A DNA stretch of 64,000 nucleotides from Calliopsis andreniformis. Taxonomy: Eukaryota > Arthropoda > Insecta > Hymenoptera > Andrenidae. Made by a program: the position numbers and the translations under genes. The stretch spans positions 1,426,001 to 1,490,000 of the forward strand of contig NW_027480467.1 of assembly GCF_051401765.1 (NCBI RefSeq). The letters are read 5' to 3'. A model generated the notes under the pieces. The model was not told where the DNA came from, did no database searches, and saw only the letters and a program-made list of their open reading frames with translations. Below are positions 1-12,830 of this stretch, in pieces. Every line of letters begins with the position of its first letter. Positions within the stretch are counted from its first letter, which is position 1.

Positions 1-274
1 CTCTCTTCAATCCTCCATCCTCAATCCTCAATCCTCATGCGTCAATCTCCAATCCTCAATCCTCAACAATCAATCCTTAATCCTCAATCCTGAATCTTCA
101 ATCTTCCATCCTCAATACCCAAACCTCAATCTTCAATTCTCAATCCTCGATCCTCAGTCCTCAACTCTCAACCCTCAGTCCCCAATCCTCAAACCTCAGT
201 CCTCGTCCTCAATCCTCAACCCTCAATCCTCAATCCTCAATTTTCAATCATCAATACTCAATCTTCAATCCACA

Positions 275-722
275 ATCCTCAATCCTCAATCCTCAATCCT
301 CAATCTTCAATCATCAATACTCAATCTTCAATCCTCAACAATCAATATCCAATCCTAGATCCTCAATCCCCAATCCTCAATCGTTAATCCTCAATCTTCA
401 TACCTCAATCCCCAGTCCTCAATCCTCAATACTCAACCTTCAATCCTCAATCCACAATACTCAATCCTCAATACTCAATCTTCAATCCTCAATCCTCAAT
501 CCTCAATACTCAATCCTCAATCCTCAATATTCAACACACAACCATCAACCATCAATTCTCAATACTCAACCATGAATTATCAATTCTCAATACTCAATGG
601 AATATCCTGAATTCTCATGGTTCAATACTCAATCCACAATATTCAATAATCAAATCTCAATCCGCAAACATCAATTCTCAACACTCTATCCTCAGCACTC
701 AGTCCTCTCTCTTCAATCCTCC
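275..722 (+). repeat. First half of an 868-bp-spaced tandem pair
   Basis: The string from CAATCTTCAATCATC through the A block (595) to CTCTCTCTTCAATCC repeats at +868 (124 units exactly), placing a second A block at 1463. Confidence 0.8.
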
Positions 723-1000
723 ATTCTCAATCCTCAATCCTCATGCGTCAATCCTCAATCCTCAATCCTCAAACCTCAATTCTCACTCCTCAAACCTCAA
801 TCCCGAATCCTCAATCCTGAATTCTCAATCTTCAGCCCTCAGTCCTCAACAATCAATTGTCAATCCTCAATCTTCAATAGAATATCCTCAATTCACCGTT
901 TTCAATACTCAATCCCCATTCTTCAATCTTCAAATCTCAATCCACAGACATCAATTCTCATCACTCAACCCTCAACACTCAGTCCTCAATCTTCAATCCT
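595..1000 (+). repeat. A-B module (280-bp spacing), copy 1
   Basis: A starts at 595 (CAATGGAATATCCTG), B at 875 (CAATAGAATATCCTC). Every unit from A to the end of B remains in 7-bp phase although many are diverged. B here has TTCACCG, shared with 8404, 18205 and 19701. Confidence 0.85.
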
Positions 1001-1142
1001 CAATCCTCAATCCTCAATCTTCAATCCTCCATACTCAATCTTCAATCCTCAATCCTCAATCATCAATCCTCAATCCTCAATCCTCAATCCTCAGTCATCA
1101 ATCCTCAATCTTCAATGCTCAATCCTCAATCATCAATCCTCA

Positions 1143-1590
1143 ATCCTCAATCCTCAATCCTCAATCCTCAATCTTCAATCATCAATACTCAATCTTCAAT
1201 CCTCAACAATCAATATCCTATCCTAGCTCCTCAATCCCCAATCCTCAATCGTTAATCCTCAATCTTCATACCTCAATCCCCAGTCCTCAATCCTCAATAC
1301 TCAACCTTCAATCCTCAATCCACAATACTCAATCCTCAATACTCAATCTTCAATCCTCAATCCTCAATCCTCAATACTCAATCCTCAATCCTCAATATTC
1401 AGCACACAACCACCTACCATCAATTCTCAATACTCAACCATGAATTATCGATTCTCAATACTCAATGGAATATCCTGAATTCTCATGGTTCAATACTCAA
1501 TCCACAATATTCAATAATCAAATCTCAATCCGCAAACATCAATCCTCAACACTCTATCCTCAGCACTCAGTCCTCTCTCTTCAATCCTCC
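1143..1590 (+). repeat. Second half of the 868-bp-spaced tandem pair
   Basis: Matches 275-722 with isolated changes (for example CTAGATCC to CTAGCTCC, CAATTCTC to CAATCCTC). After about 1590 it switches to a different continuation (CCCCAAGCGTCAAACC) and has no B block at 280 bp. Confidence 0.8.
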
Positions 1591-1689
1591 ATCCCCAATC
1601 CTCTATCCCCAAGCGTCAAACCTCAATCCTCAATCCTCAACCGTCAATCCTCAGTCCTCAAACCTCAATTCTCAATCCTCAACCCTCAG

Positions 1690-2320
1690 TCTCCGTCCTC
1701 AATCCTCATCCCTCAATCCTCAATCCTCAATCCCCAATCCTCAATCCTCAATCCTCAATCCTCAATCATCAATACTCAATCTTCAATCCTCAATCCGCAA
1801 TCATTGATCCTCAATCCTCAGTCCACAATCTTCAATCCTCAATCTCCTATCCTCAATCCTCAAGCGTCAAACCTCAATCCTCAATCCTCAACCCCCAATT
1901 CTCAGTCCTCAAATCTCAATCCTGAAACCTCAATCCTGAAATCTCAATTTTCAGCCCTGAGTCCTCAGAAACCAATTGTCAATCATGAATCCTCAGTAGA
2001 ATATCCTCAATTAACAGTTTTCAATACTCAATCCTCAATCTTCAATCTTCAATTATCAATCCACAAACATCAATTCTCATCACTCAACACTCAACACTCA
2101 GTCCTCAATCTTCAATCCTCAATACTCAATCCTCAGTATTCAATCCTAAATACTCAATCTTCAATCCTCAATCCTCAATACCGAATCCTCAATCGTCAAT
2201 CCCCAATGCTAAATCTTCAATCCACAATCCTCAATCCTCAATCTTCATTCCCCAATCCTTAATCCTCAATCCTCAATCCTCAGTCCTCAGTCCACAATCT
2301 TCAATCCTCAATACTCAATC
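1690..2320 (+). repeat. Segment with variant B block, copy at 5967-6597
   Basis: Contains a B block beginning CAGTAGA (1994) with TTAACAG in place of TTCACAG. The same variant recurs at 6271 (offset 4,277) and 16204. The shared variant marks these three as a sub-lineage distinct from the CAATAGA copies. Confidence 0.75.
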
Positions 2321-3373
2321 TCCAGTCCTCAATCCTCAACAATCAATCCTTAATCCTCAATCCTGAATCTTCAATCCTCCACCCTCAATACCCAAACCTC
2401 AATCTTCAATCCTCAATCCTCGATCCTCAGTCCTCAATTCTCAAACCTCAGTCCCAAATCCTCAACCCTCAGTCCTCGTCCTCAATCCTCAACACTCAAT
2501 CCTCAATCCTCAAGTTTCAATCATCAATACTCAATCTTCAATCCTCAATCCTCAATCCTCAATCACCAATCCTCAATCTTCAATCATCAATACTCAATCT
2601 TCAATTCTCAATAATCAATCTCCAATCCTGGATCCTCAATCCCCAATCCTCAATCGTTAATCCTCAACCTTCAATCCTCAATCCTCAATTCTCAATCCTC
2701 AATCCTGAATATTCAACACACAAACCTCAACCATCAATTATCAATACTCAACCATCAATACTCAATTCTCAATACTCAATAGAATATCATGAACTCTCAT
2801 GGTTCAATACTCAATCCGCAATACTCAATAATCAAATCTCAATCCTCAAACATCAATCCTCAACACTCTATCCTCAACACTCAGTCCTCTCTCTTCAATC
2901 CTCCATCCTCAATCCTCAATCCTCATGCGTCAATCCCCAATCCTCAATCCTCAACAATCAATCCTTAATCCTCAATCCTGAATCTTCAATCCTCCATCCT
3001 CAATACCCAAACTTCAATCTTCAATTCTCAATCCTCGATCCTCAGTCCTCAACTCTCAACCCTCAGTCCCCAATCCTCAACCCTCAGTCCTCGTCCTCAA
3101 TCCTCAACCCTCAATCCTCAATCTTCAATTTTCAATCATCAATACTCAATCTTCAATCCTAAATCCTCAATCCTCAATCCTCAATCCTCAATCTTCAATC
3201 TTCAATACTCAATCTTCAATCCTCAACATTCAATATCCAATCCTAGATCCTCAATCCCCAATCCTCAATCGTTAATCCTCAATCTTCATACCTCAATCCC
3301 CAGTCCTCAATCCTCAATACTCAACCTTCAATCCTCAATCCACAATACTCAATCCTCAATACTCAATCTTCAA

Positions 3374-4429
3374 TCCTCAATCCTCAATTCTCAATCCTCA
3401 ATACTCAATCCTCAATTCTCATAACTCAACACTCAACACTCAGTCCTCAATCTTCAATCCTCAATCCTCAATCCTCAATCCTCAATCTTCAATCCTCAGT
3501 CCTCAATCCTCAATCCTCAATTCTCAATCCTCAACCCTGAGTCCCCTTCCTCAATCCTCATCGCTCAATCCTCAATCCTCAATCCCCAATCCTCAATCCT
3601 CAATCCTCAATCATCAATACTCAACCTTCAATCCTCAATCCTCAATCCTTGGTCCTCAATCCTCAGTCCTCAGTCTTCAATCCTCAATCTCCTATCCTCA
3701 ATCCTCAAGCGTCAAACCTCAATCCTCAATCCTCAACCCCCAATTCTCAGTCCTCAAACCTCAATCCTGAAACCTCAATCCTGAAATCTCAATTTTCAGC
3801 CCTCAGTCCTCAGCAATCAATTGTCAATCATCGATCCTCAATAGAATATTCTCAATTCTCAGTTTTCAATACTCAATCCTCAATCTTCAATCTTCAAATA
3901 TCAATCCACAAACATCAATTCTCATCACTCAGCACTCAACACTCAGTCCTCAATCTTCAATCCTCAATCCTCAATCCTCAAACTTCAATCCTAAATACTC
4001 AATCTTCAATCCTCAATCCTCAATACTCAATCCTCAATCGTCAATCCTCAATACTCAATCTTCAATCCACAATCCTTAATCCTCAATCTTCATTCCTCAA
4101 TCCTTAATCCTCAATCCACAGACCTCAGTCCTCAACCTTCAATCCTCAACACTCTTCCTCCAATCCTCAATCCTCAACAATCAATCCTTAATCCTCAATC
4201 CTGAATCTTCAATCCTCCATCGTCAATACCCAAACCTCAATCTTCAATTCTCAATCCTCGATCCTCAGTCCTCAACTCTCAACCCTCAGTCCCCGTCCTC
4301 AATCCTCATCCCTCAATCCTCAATCCTCAATCCTCAATGCTCAATCCTCAATCATCAATACTCAGTCTTCAATCCTCAATCCTCAATACTTGATCCTCAA
4401 TCCTCAGTCGTCAATCCTCAATCCTCAAT
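3374..4429 (+). repeat. 1.05-kb segment, copy 1 of 3
   Basis: Includes CTCATAACTCAACAC, the TTGGTCC string and B block 3839. Copies lie at +10,226 and at a further +6,272. The B block here has ATATTCTCAATTCTCAG, a variant shared by all three copies. Confidence 0.8.
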
Positions 4430-4660
4430 GTTCAATCATCAATACTCAATCTTCAATCCTCAATCCTCAATCCTCAATCCTCAATCCTCAATCTTCAATC
4501 CTGAGTCCTCAATTCTCAATCCTCAGTCCTCAATCTTCAATCCTCAATGCTCAATAATCAGTCCTCAATCCTCAGTCTTCAATCCTGAATCCTCATTCCT
4601 CAATCCTTAATCCTCAATACTCAAACCTCAATCCTCAACCGTCAGTCCTCGTCCTCAATC

Positions 4661-5848
4661 CTCACCCCTCAATCCTCAATACTCAATCTTCAATCATCAA
4701 TACTCAATTCTCAATCCTCAATCCTCAATCCTCAATCCTCATTCCACAATCTTCAATCCTCAATACTCAATCTTCAATCCTCAATCCTCAATCCTCAATC
4801 CTCAATCCTCAATCCTCAGTCATGAACACTCAATCTTCAATACTCAATCCTCAATCCTCAATCCTCAATCCTCAATCCTCAATCCTTAATCCTCATTCCT
4901 CAAACCTCAATCCTCAACCCTCAGTCCTCATCCTCAATTCTCAATGCTCAATCCTCAATCCTCAATTCTCACTCTTCAATCCTCAATAATCAATCTCCAA
5001 TCCTAGATCCTCAATCCCCAATCCTCAATCCTCAATCCTCAATCTTCAATCCTCAATCCCCAGTCCTCAATTCTCAATCCTCAATACTCAATCTTCAATC
5101 CTCAGTCCTCAATCCTCAATCCTCAATCCTCAAGTTTCAATCATCAATACTCAATCTTCAATCCTCAATCCTCAATCCTCAATCATCAACACTCAATCTT
5201 CAATCATCAATACTCAATCTTCAATCCTCAATAATCAATCTCCAATCCTAGATCCTCAATCCCCAATCCCCAATCGTTAATCCTCAATCTTCAATCCTCA
5301 ATCCTCAATTCTCAATCCTCAATCCTCAATATTCAACACACAAACCTCAACCATCAATTATCAATACTCAACCATCAATCCTCAATTCTCAATACTCAAT
5401 AGAATATCATGAATTCTCATGGTTCAATACTCAATCCACAATATTCAATAATCAAATCTCAATCCTCAAACATCAATTCTCAACACTCTATCCTCAACAC
5501 TCAGTCCTCTCTCTTCAATCCTCCATCCTCAATCCTCAAACCTCATGCGTCAATCCTCAATCCTCAATCCTCAAACCTCAATTCTCAGTCCTCAAACCTC
5601 AATCCCGAATCCTCAATCCTGAATTCTCAATCTTCAGCCCTCAGTCCTCAACAATCAATTGTCAATCCTCAATCTTCAATAGAATATCCTCAATTCACAG
5701 TTTTCAATACTCAATCCCCATTCTTCAATCTTCAAATCTCAAAACACAAACATCAATTCCCATCACTCAACCCTCAACACTCAGCCCTCAGTCATCAATC
5801 CTCAATCCTCAATCCTCAATCTTCAATCCTCAATACTCAATCTTCAAT
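4661..5848 (+). repeat. Segment copied at 11616-12830 and partly at 14887-15490
   Basis: Starts at CTCACCCCTC and includes the CAGTCATGAACACTC string (4821) and the A-B module at 5397/5677. The offset to the second copy drifts from 6,955 to 6,983 through small unit gains. Confidence 0.8.
5397..5802 (+). repeat. A-B module, copy 2
   Basis: A at 5397 has ATATCATGAATTC; B at 5677 has the CAAAACACAAACATC variant in place of CAATCCACAAACATC. Confidence 0.85.
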
Positions 5849-7529
5849 CCTCAATCCTCAATTCTCAATCCTCAATACACAATCCTCAACTCTCATCACT
5901 CAACCCTCAACACTCAGTCCTCAATCTTCAATCCTCAATCCTCAATCCTCAATTCTCAATCCTCAACCCTCAGTCCCCGTCCTCAATCCTCGTCCCTCAA
6001 TCCTCAATCCTCAATCCCCAATCCTCAATACTCAATCCTCAATCATCAATACTCAATCTTCAATCCTCAATCCGCAATCCTTGATCCTCAATCCTCAGTC
6101 CTCAATCTTCAATCCTCAATCTCCTATCCTCAATCCTCAAGCGTCAAACCTCAATCCTCAATCCTCAACCCCCAATTCTCAGTCCTCAAACCTCAATCCT
6201 GAAACCTCAATCCTGAAATCTCAATTTTCAGCCCTGAGTCCTCAGAAATCAATTGTCAATCATGAATCCTCAGTAGAATATCCTCAATTAACAGTTTTCA
6301 ATACTCAATCCTCAATCTTCAATCTTCAAATATCAATCCACAAACATCAATTCTCATCACTCAACACTCAACACTCAGTCCTCAATCTTCAATCCTCAAT
6401 CCTCAATCCTCAGTATTCAATCCTAAATACTCAATCTTCAATCCTCAATCCTCAATACCGAATCCTCAATCGTCAATCCCCAATGCTAAATCTTCAATCC
6501 ACAATCCTCAATCCTCAATCTTCATTCCCCAATCCTTAATCCTCAATCCTCAATCCTCAGTCCTCAGTCCACAATCTTCAATCCTCAATACTCAATCCTC
6601 AATCTTCAATCATCAATACTCAATCTTCAATCCTCAATAATCAATCTCCAATCCTGGATCCTCAATCCCCAATCCTCAATCGTTAATCCTCAACCTTCAA
6701 CCCTCAATCCTCAATTCTCAATCCTCAATCCTCAATATTCAACACACAAACCTCAACCATCAATTATCAATACTCAACCATCAATACTCAATTCTCAATA
6801 CTCAATAGAATATCATGAACTCTCATGGTTCAATACTCAATCCACAATACTCAATAATCAAATCTCAATCCTCAAACATCAATCCTCAACACTCTATCCT
6901 CAACACTCAGTCCTCTCTCTTCAATCCTCCATCCTCAATCCTCAATCCTCATGCGTCAATCTCCAATCCTCAATCCTCAACAATCAATCCTTAATCCTCA
7001 ATCCTGAATCTTCAATCCTCCATCCTCAGTACCCAAACCTCAACCTTCAATCCTCAATCCTCGATCCTCAGTCCTCAATTCTCAAACCTCAGTCCCAAAT
7101 CCTCAACCCTCAGTCCTCGTCCTCAATCCTCATCCCTCAATCCTCAATCCTCATGTTTCAATCATCAATACTCAATCTTCAATCCTCAATCCTCAATCCT
7201 CAATCATCAATCCTCAATCTTCAATCATCAATACTCAATCTTCAATCCTCAATAATCAATCTCCAATCCTAGATCCACAATCCCCAATCCTCAATCGTTA
7301 ATCCTCAATCTTCAATCCTCAATCCTCAATTCTCAATCCTCAATCCTCAATATTCAACACACAAACCTCAACCATCAATTATCAGTACTCAACCATCAAT
7401 CCTCAATTCTCAATACTCAATAGAATATCATGAACTCTCATGGTTCAATACTCAATCCACAATACTCAATAATCAAATCTCAATCCTCAAACATCGATAC
7501 TCAACACTCTATCCTCAACACTCAGTCCT

Positions 7530-8694
7530 CTCTCTTCAATCCTCCATCCTCAATCCTCAATCCTCATGCGTCAATCTCCAATCCTCAATCCTCAACAATC
7601 AATCCTTAATCCTCAATCCTGAATCTTCAATCTTCCATCCTCAATACCCAAACCTTAATCTTCAATTCTCAATCCTCGATCCTCAGTCCTCAACTCTCAA
7701 CCCTCAGTCCCCAATCCTCAAACCTCAGTCCTCGTCCTCAATCCTCAACCCTCAATCCTCAATCCTCAATTTTCAATCATCAATACTCAATCTTCAATCC
7801 ACAATCCTCAATCCTCAATCCTCAATCCTCAATCTTCAATCATCAATACTCAATCTTCAATCCTCAACAATCAATATCCAATCCTAGATCCTCAATCCCC
7901 AATCCTCAATCGTTAATCATCAATCTTCATACCTCAATCCCCAGTCCTCAATCCTCAATACTCAACCTTCAATCCTCAATCCACAATACTCAATCCTCAA
8001 TACTCAATCTTCAATCCTCAATCCTCAATCCTCAATACTCAATCCTCAATCCTCAATATTCAACACACAACCATCAACCATCAATTCTCAATACTCAACC
8101 ATGAATTATCAATTCTCAATACTCAATGGAATATCCTGAATTCTCATGGTTCAATACTCAATCCACAATACTCAATAATCAAATCTCAATCCGCAAACAT
8201 CAATTCTCAACACTCTATCCTCAGCACTCAGTCCTCTCTCTTCAATCCTCCATTCTCAATCCTCAATCCTCATGCGTCAATCCTCAATCCTCAATCCTCA
8301 AACCTCAATTCTCACTCCTCAAACCTCAATCCCGAATCCTCAATCCTGAATTCTCAATCTTCAGCCCTCAGTCCTCAACAATCAATTGTCAATCCTCAAT
8401 CTTCAATAGAATATCCTCAATTCACCGTTTTCAATACTCAATCCCCATTCTTCAATCTTCAAATCTCAATCCACAGACATCAATTCTCATCACTCAACCC
8501 TCAACACTCAGTCCTCAATCTTCAATCCTCAATCCTCAATCCTCAATCTTCAATCCTCCATACTCAATCTTCAATCCTCAATCCTCAATCATCAATCCTC
8601 AATCCTCAATCCTCAATCCTCAGTCATCAATCCTCAATCTTCAATGCTCAATCCTCAATCATCAATCCTCAATCCTCAATCCTCAATCCTCATT
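7530..8694 (+). repeat. Second copy of segment 1-1165
   Basis: Collinear with the start of the window. A third, shorter copy lies at about 17462-18268, where roughly 132 bp are missing between the CCATCCTCAATACCC string and the CAATCCACAATCC string. Confidence 0.85.
8124..8529 (+). repeat. A-B module, copy 3
   Basis: A at 8124, B at 8404. Sister of the 595 module through the 7,529-bp-offset duplication; A carries CAATACTCAATAATC where the sister has CAATATTCAATAATC. Confidence 0.85.
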
Positions 8695-9275
8695 CCTCAA
8701 ACCTCAACCCTCAACCCTCAGTCCTCATCCTCAATTCTCAATTCTTAATCCTAAATCCTCAATCCTCAATCTTCAATCCTCATTCCTCAATCCTCAATCC
8801 TCAGTCCTCTATCCACAATCATCAATCCTCAATCTTCAATACTCATTCCTCAATCCTCAATCCTCAACCCTCAATACTCTATCGTCAATCCTCAATCCTC
8901 ACTCCTCAATCCTCAATCCTCAACCCTCAGCCCTCACCCTCAATCCTCAATCCTGAATCCCCAATCCTCAACGTTCAATCCTCAATCCTCAATACTCAAT
9001 CCTCAATCCTCAATGTTCAATCCGCAATACCCAATCCTCAATCATCAATCCTCAATCCTCAATCCTCAATCCTCAATCCTCAATCCTCAATCCTCAATCC
9101 TCAATCCACAATCCTCAATCCTCAATCCTCAATCCTCAATCTTCAATCCTCAATACACAGTCTTCAATCCTCAATCCTCAATACCCAATCCTCAATCCTC
9201 AATCCTCATTCCCCAATCCTGAATACCCAATCCTCGATCTCCAATCCTCAATCCTCAATCCTCAATTCTCAATCC
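8695..9275 (+). repeat. Unassigned satellite between duplications
   Basis: Plain heptamer sequence with CATTCCTCAAACC and CAATGTTCAATCC strings (ATG at 9013) and a run of eight near-perfect units around 9050-9107. I did not find a long collinear partner. No gene. Confidence 0.6.
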
Positions 9276-9785
9276 TCAGTTCTCAACCCTCAATTCTGAA
9301 TCCTCAACCCTGAATCCTCAATCTTCAGCCCTCAGTCCTCATCAATCAGTTGTCAATCCACAATCCTCAATAGAATACCATCAATTCACAGTTTTCAATA
9401 CTCAATACTCAATCTGCAATCCTCAAACCTCTATCCACAAACATCAATTCTCATCACTCAACCCTCAACACTCAGTCTTAAATCCTCAATCCTCAATCCT
9501 CAATCTTCAATCCTCATTCTTCAATCCTCAATACCCAATCCTCAATCTTCAATCCTCAATCCTCAATCCTCAATTCTCAATCCTCAATCCTGAATCCTCA
9601 GACCTCAAACAGCAATACTCAACACTCAGTCCTCGTCCTCAATCCACAACCATCAATCCTCAATCCTCAACCTTCAATCGACAATATTCAATCTTCAGTC
9701 CTCAATCCTCAATCCTCAATACTCAATCCTCAATCCTCAGTGTTCAATCCTCAATACCCAATCCTCAATCTTCAATCCTCAATCC
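9276..9785 (+). repeat. Domain III-type island inside domain I
   Basis: Collinear with 57421-57930 at a constant offset of 48,145. Matching anchors are TCAGT at 9276/57421, B block 9368/57513, CCTCG at 9631/57776 and an ATG at 9740/57885. The B block has the leader CAATCCACAATCCTC and the units CAATACTCAATCTGC typical of domain III, and not those of neighbouring B blocks. Confidence 0.8.
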
Positions 9786-11050
9786 TCAATCCTCAATCCT
9801 CAATCCCCAATCCTCAATCCTCAATCCTCAACCCTCAATCCTCAATTCTGAATCCTCAATCCTCAAATCCTCAGACCTCAAACAGCCATACTCAACCCTC
9901 AGTCCTCGTCCTCAATCGACAACCATCAATACTCAATCCTCAATCTTCAATCATCAATATTCAATCTTCAGTCCTCAATCCTCTATCCTCAATCCTCAAT
10001 CCTCAATCGTCAATGTTCAGTGCGCAATACACAATCCTCAATGTTCAATCCTCAATCTTCAATCCTCAATCCTCAATCCTCAATCCTCAATCCTCAATCC
10101 TCAATCCTCAATCCTCAATCCTCAATCCTCAATCCTCAATCCTCAATCCTCAATACTCAATCTTCAAACCTCAATACCCAATCTTCAATCCTCAATCCTC
10201 AATACTCAATCCTCAATCCTCAATCCTCAATCCTCAATCCTCAATCCTCAATCGTCAATCCTTAATCTTCAATCCTCAATACTCAATCTTCAATCCTCAA
10301 TCCTCAATCCCCAATCCTCAATCCTCAATCTTCAATCCTGAATCCTCAATTCTCAATCCCCAGTCCTCAATCTTCAATCCCCTATGCTCAATAATCAGTC
10401 CTCAATCCTCAGTCCGCAATCCTCAATCCTCATTCCTCAATCCTTAATCCTCAATACTCAAACCTCAATCCTCAACCGTCAGTCCTCGTCCTCAATCCTC
10501 AACCCTCAATCCTCAATACTCAATCTTCAATCATCAATACTCAATCTTCAATCCTCAATACTCAATCCTCAACACTCAATCCTCATTCCTCAATCTTCAA
10601 TCCTCAATACTCAATCTTCAATCCTCAATCCTCAATCCTCAATCCTCAATCCTCAATCCTCTGTCATGAACACTCAATCTTCAATACTCAATCCTCAATC
10701 CTCAATCCTCAATCCTCAATCCTCAATCCTCAATCCTCATTCCTCAAACCTCAATCCTCAACCCTAAGTCCTCATCCTCAATTCTCAATGCTCAATCCTC
10801 AATCCTCAATTCTCACTCTTCAATCCTCAATAATCAATCTCCAATCCTAGATCCTCAATCCCCAATCCTCAATCCTCAATCCTCAATCTTCAATCCTCAA
10901 TCCCCAGTCCTCAATTCTCAATCCTCAATACTCAATCTTCAATCCTCAGTCCTCAATCCTCAATACTCAATCCTCAATCCTCAATATTCAACACACAACA
11001 CTCAACCATCAATTCTCAATACTCAACCATCAATCCTCAAGTCTCAATAC
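9786..11050 (+). repeat. Unassigned satellite including the purest stretch
   Basis: Mixed heptamers with an 8-bp unit at 9863-9870 (CAAATCCT), the pure run at 10060-10150, and a partial match to the 4661 segment (CATGAACAC near 10665). No gene; the open frames here are phase artefacts. Confidence 0.65.
10060..10150 (+). repeat. Longest pure CAATCCT run noticed (13 units)
   Basis: Thirteen consecutive unmutated units, bounded by CAATCTT on the left and CAATACT on the right. Elsewhere pure runs are generally under about nine units. Confidence 0.8.
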
Positions 11051-11119
11051 TCAATGGAATATCCTGAATTCTCATGTTTCAATACTCAATCCACAATATT
11101 CTATAATCAAATCTCAATC

Positions 11120-11610
11120 CTCAATCCTCAATTCTCAATCCTGAACCTTCAATCCTCAATACTCAAACTTCAATCCTCAATCCTCAATCCGCAATCCCCA
11201 GTCCTCAATCTTCAATCCTCAATGCTCAATAATCAATCCTCAATCCTCAGTCCTCAACCCTCGATCTTCAGCCCTCAACCCCAATCCTCAATCCTCAATC
11301 CTCAATCCTCAATCCTCGAACCTCAATATTCTACACACAACCCTCAAACATCAATCCTCAATACTCAACTATCAATCCTCAGTTTTCAATACTCAATAGA
11401 ATATCCTGAATTCTCAGGATTCTATACTCAATACACAATACTCAATCATCAAATCTCAATCCTCAATCATCAATCCTCAACACTCAATCCTCAAACATCT
11501 GTCCTCATTCTTCAATCCTCAATCCTCAATCCTCAATCCACTAACGTCAATCCTCTATCCTCAATCCTCAGTCCTCAGTGTTCAATCCTCAATACTCAAT
11601 CTCCAATCAT
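11120..11610 (+). repeat. A3-type segment, copy 1
   Basis: Runs from CTGAACCTTCAATCC through a 6-bp slip near CTCAACCCCAATCC (about 11277) to an A block at 11394 with GGATTCTATACTC. The partner lies at +7,922 to +7,923. Confidence 0.75.
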
Positions 11611-11615
11611 CAGTC

Positions 11616-12830
11616 CTCACCCCTCAATCCTCAATACTCAATCTTCAATCATCAATACTCAATCCTCAATCCTCAATCCTCAATCCTCAATCCTCAATCC
11701 TCAATCCTCATTCCACAATCTTCAATCCTCAATACTCAATCTTCAATCCTCAATCCTCAATCCTCAATCCTCAATCCTCAATCCTCAGTCATGAACACTC
11801 AATCTTCAATACTCAATCCTCAATCCTCAATCCTCAATCCTCAATCCTCAATCCTTAATCCTCATTCCTCAAACCTCAATCCTCAACCCTCAGTCCTCAT
11901 CCTCAATTCTCAATGCTCAATCCTCAATCCTCAATTCTCACTCTTCAATCCTCAATAATCAATCTCCAATCCTAGATCCTCAATCCCCAATCCTCAATCC
12001 TGAATCCTCAATCTTCAATCCTCAATCCCCAGTCCTCAATTCTCAATCCTCAATACTCAATCTTCAATCCTCAGTCCTCAATCCTCAATCCTCAATCCTC
12101 AATCCTCAATCCTCAAGTTTCAATCATCAATACTCAATCTTCAATCCTCAATCCTCAATCCTCAATCATCAACACTCAATCTTCAATCATCAATACTCAA
12201 TCTTCAATCCTCAATAATCAATCTCCAATCCTAGATCCTCAATCCCCAATCCCCAATCGTTAATCCTCAATCTTCAATCCTCAATCCTCAATTCTCAATC
12301 CTCAATCCTCAATATTCAACACACAAACCTCAACCATCAATTATCAATACTCAACCATCAATCCTCAATTCTCAATACTCAATAGAATATCATGAATTCT
12401 CATGGTTCAATACTCAATCCACAATATTCAATAATCAAATCTCAATCCTCAAACATCAATTCTCAACACTCTATCCTCAACACTCAGTCCTCTCTCTTCA
12501 ATCCTCCATCCTCAATCCTCAATCCTCATGCGTCAATCCTCAATCCTCAGTCCTCAAACCTCAATTCTCACTCCCCAAACCTCAATCCCGAATCCTCAAT
12601 CCTGAATTCTCAATCTTCAGCCCTCAGTCCTCAACAATCAATTGTCAATTCTCAATCTTCAATAGAATATCCTCAATTCACAGTTTTCAATACTCAATCC
12701 CCATTCTTCAATCTTCAAATCTCAAAACACAAACATCAATTCCCATCACTCAACCCTCAACACTCAGCCCTCAGTCATCAATCCTCAATCCTCAATCCTC
12801 AATCTTCAATCCTCAATACTCAATCTTCAA
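11616..12830 (+). repeat. Second copy of segment 4661-5848
   Basis: Contains CATGAACAC at 11790 and the A-B module 12380/12660. Directly abuts the right copy of the large duplication (from 12821), although in the left copy the matching segments are nested; the order has been rearranged. Confidence 0.8.
12380..12785 (+). repeat. A-B module, copy 4
   Basis: A at 12380, B at 12660. Sister of the 5397 module, sharing ATATCATGAATTC and the CAAAACAC variant. Confidence 0.85.

Larger units (their letters stand above)
1..1165 (+). repeat. Segment duplicated at 7530-8694 (offset 7,529)
   Basis: The window opens in the middle of an A2-type segment (CTCTCTTCAATCCTCC). The same text resumes at 7530, and A (595/8124) and B (875/8404) blocks correspond at the same offset. 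Differences seen are isolated substitutions. The match is lost near 1165, where the first copy runs into CAATCTTCAATCATC and the second into CATTCCTCAAACC. Confidence 0.85.
2595..8467 (+). repeat. Large duplicated segment, left copy (about 5.9 kb)
   Basis: Collinear with 12821-18268. The offset is 10,226 at 2630, 2777, 3649 and 4390; about 10,234 near 4821; 9,940 at the B block 5677/15616; 9,933 from 6081 to 7529; and 9,801 at 8124 and 8404. Each step is an indel in one copy, the largest about 294 bp (missing from the right copy near 15.49 kb) and 132 bp (missing near 17.59 kb). Between the steps differences are isolated substitutions. Includes A2-type blocks 6803 and 7418, spaced 615 bp. Confidence 0.85.

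Noticed and set aside
850..874. CAATTG palindrome in the B leader as a possible operator or recombination site
   Set aside because: Only 6 bp are palindromic and it arises from two ordinary units (CAATTGT after CAACAAT). No longer inverted repeat surrounds it.
597..1226. Open frame starting MEYPEFSWFN, repeated near 1465, 8126, 17927 and (truncated) 11054, suggesting a gene family
   Set aside because: The non-repetitive-looking start is the A block read in one frame. Copies end at different points by unrelated changes and no constraint is visible at third positions.
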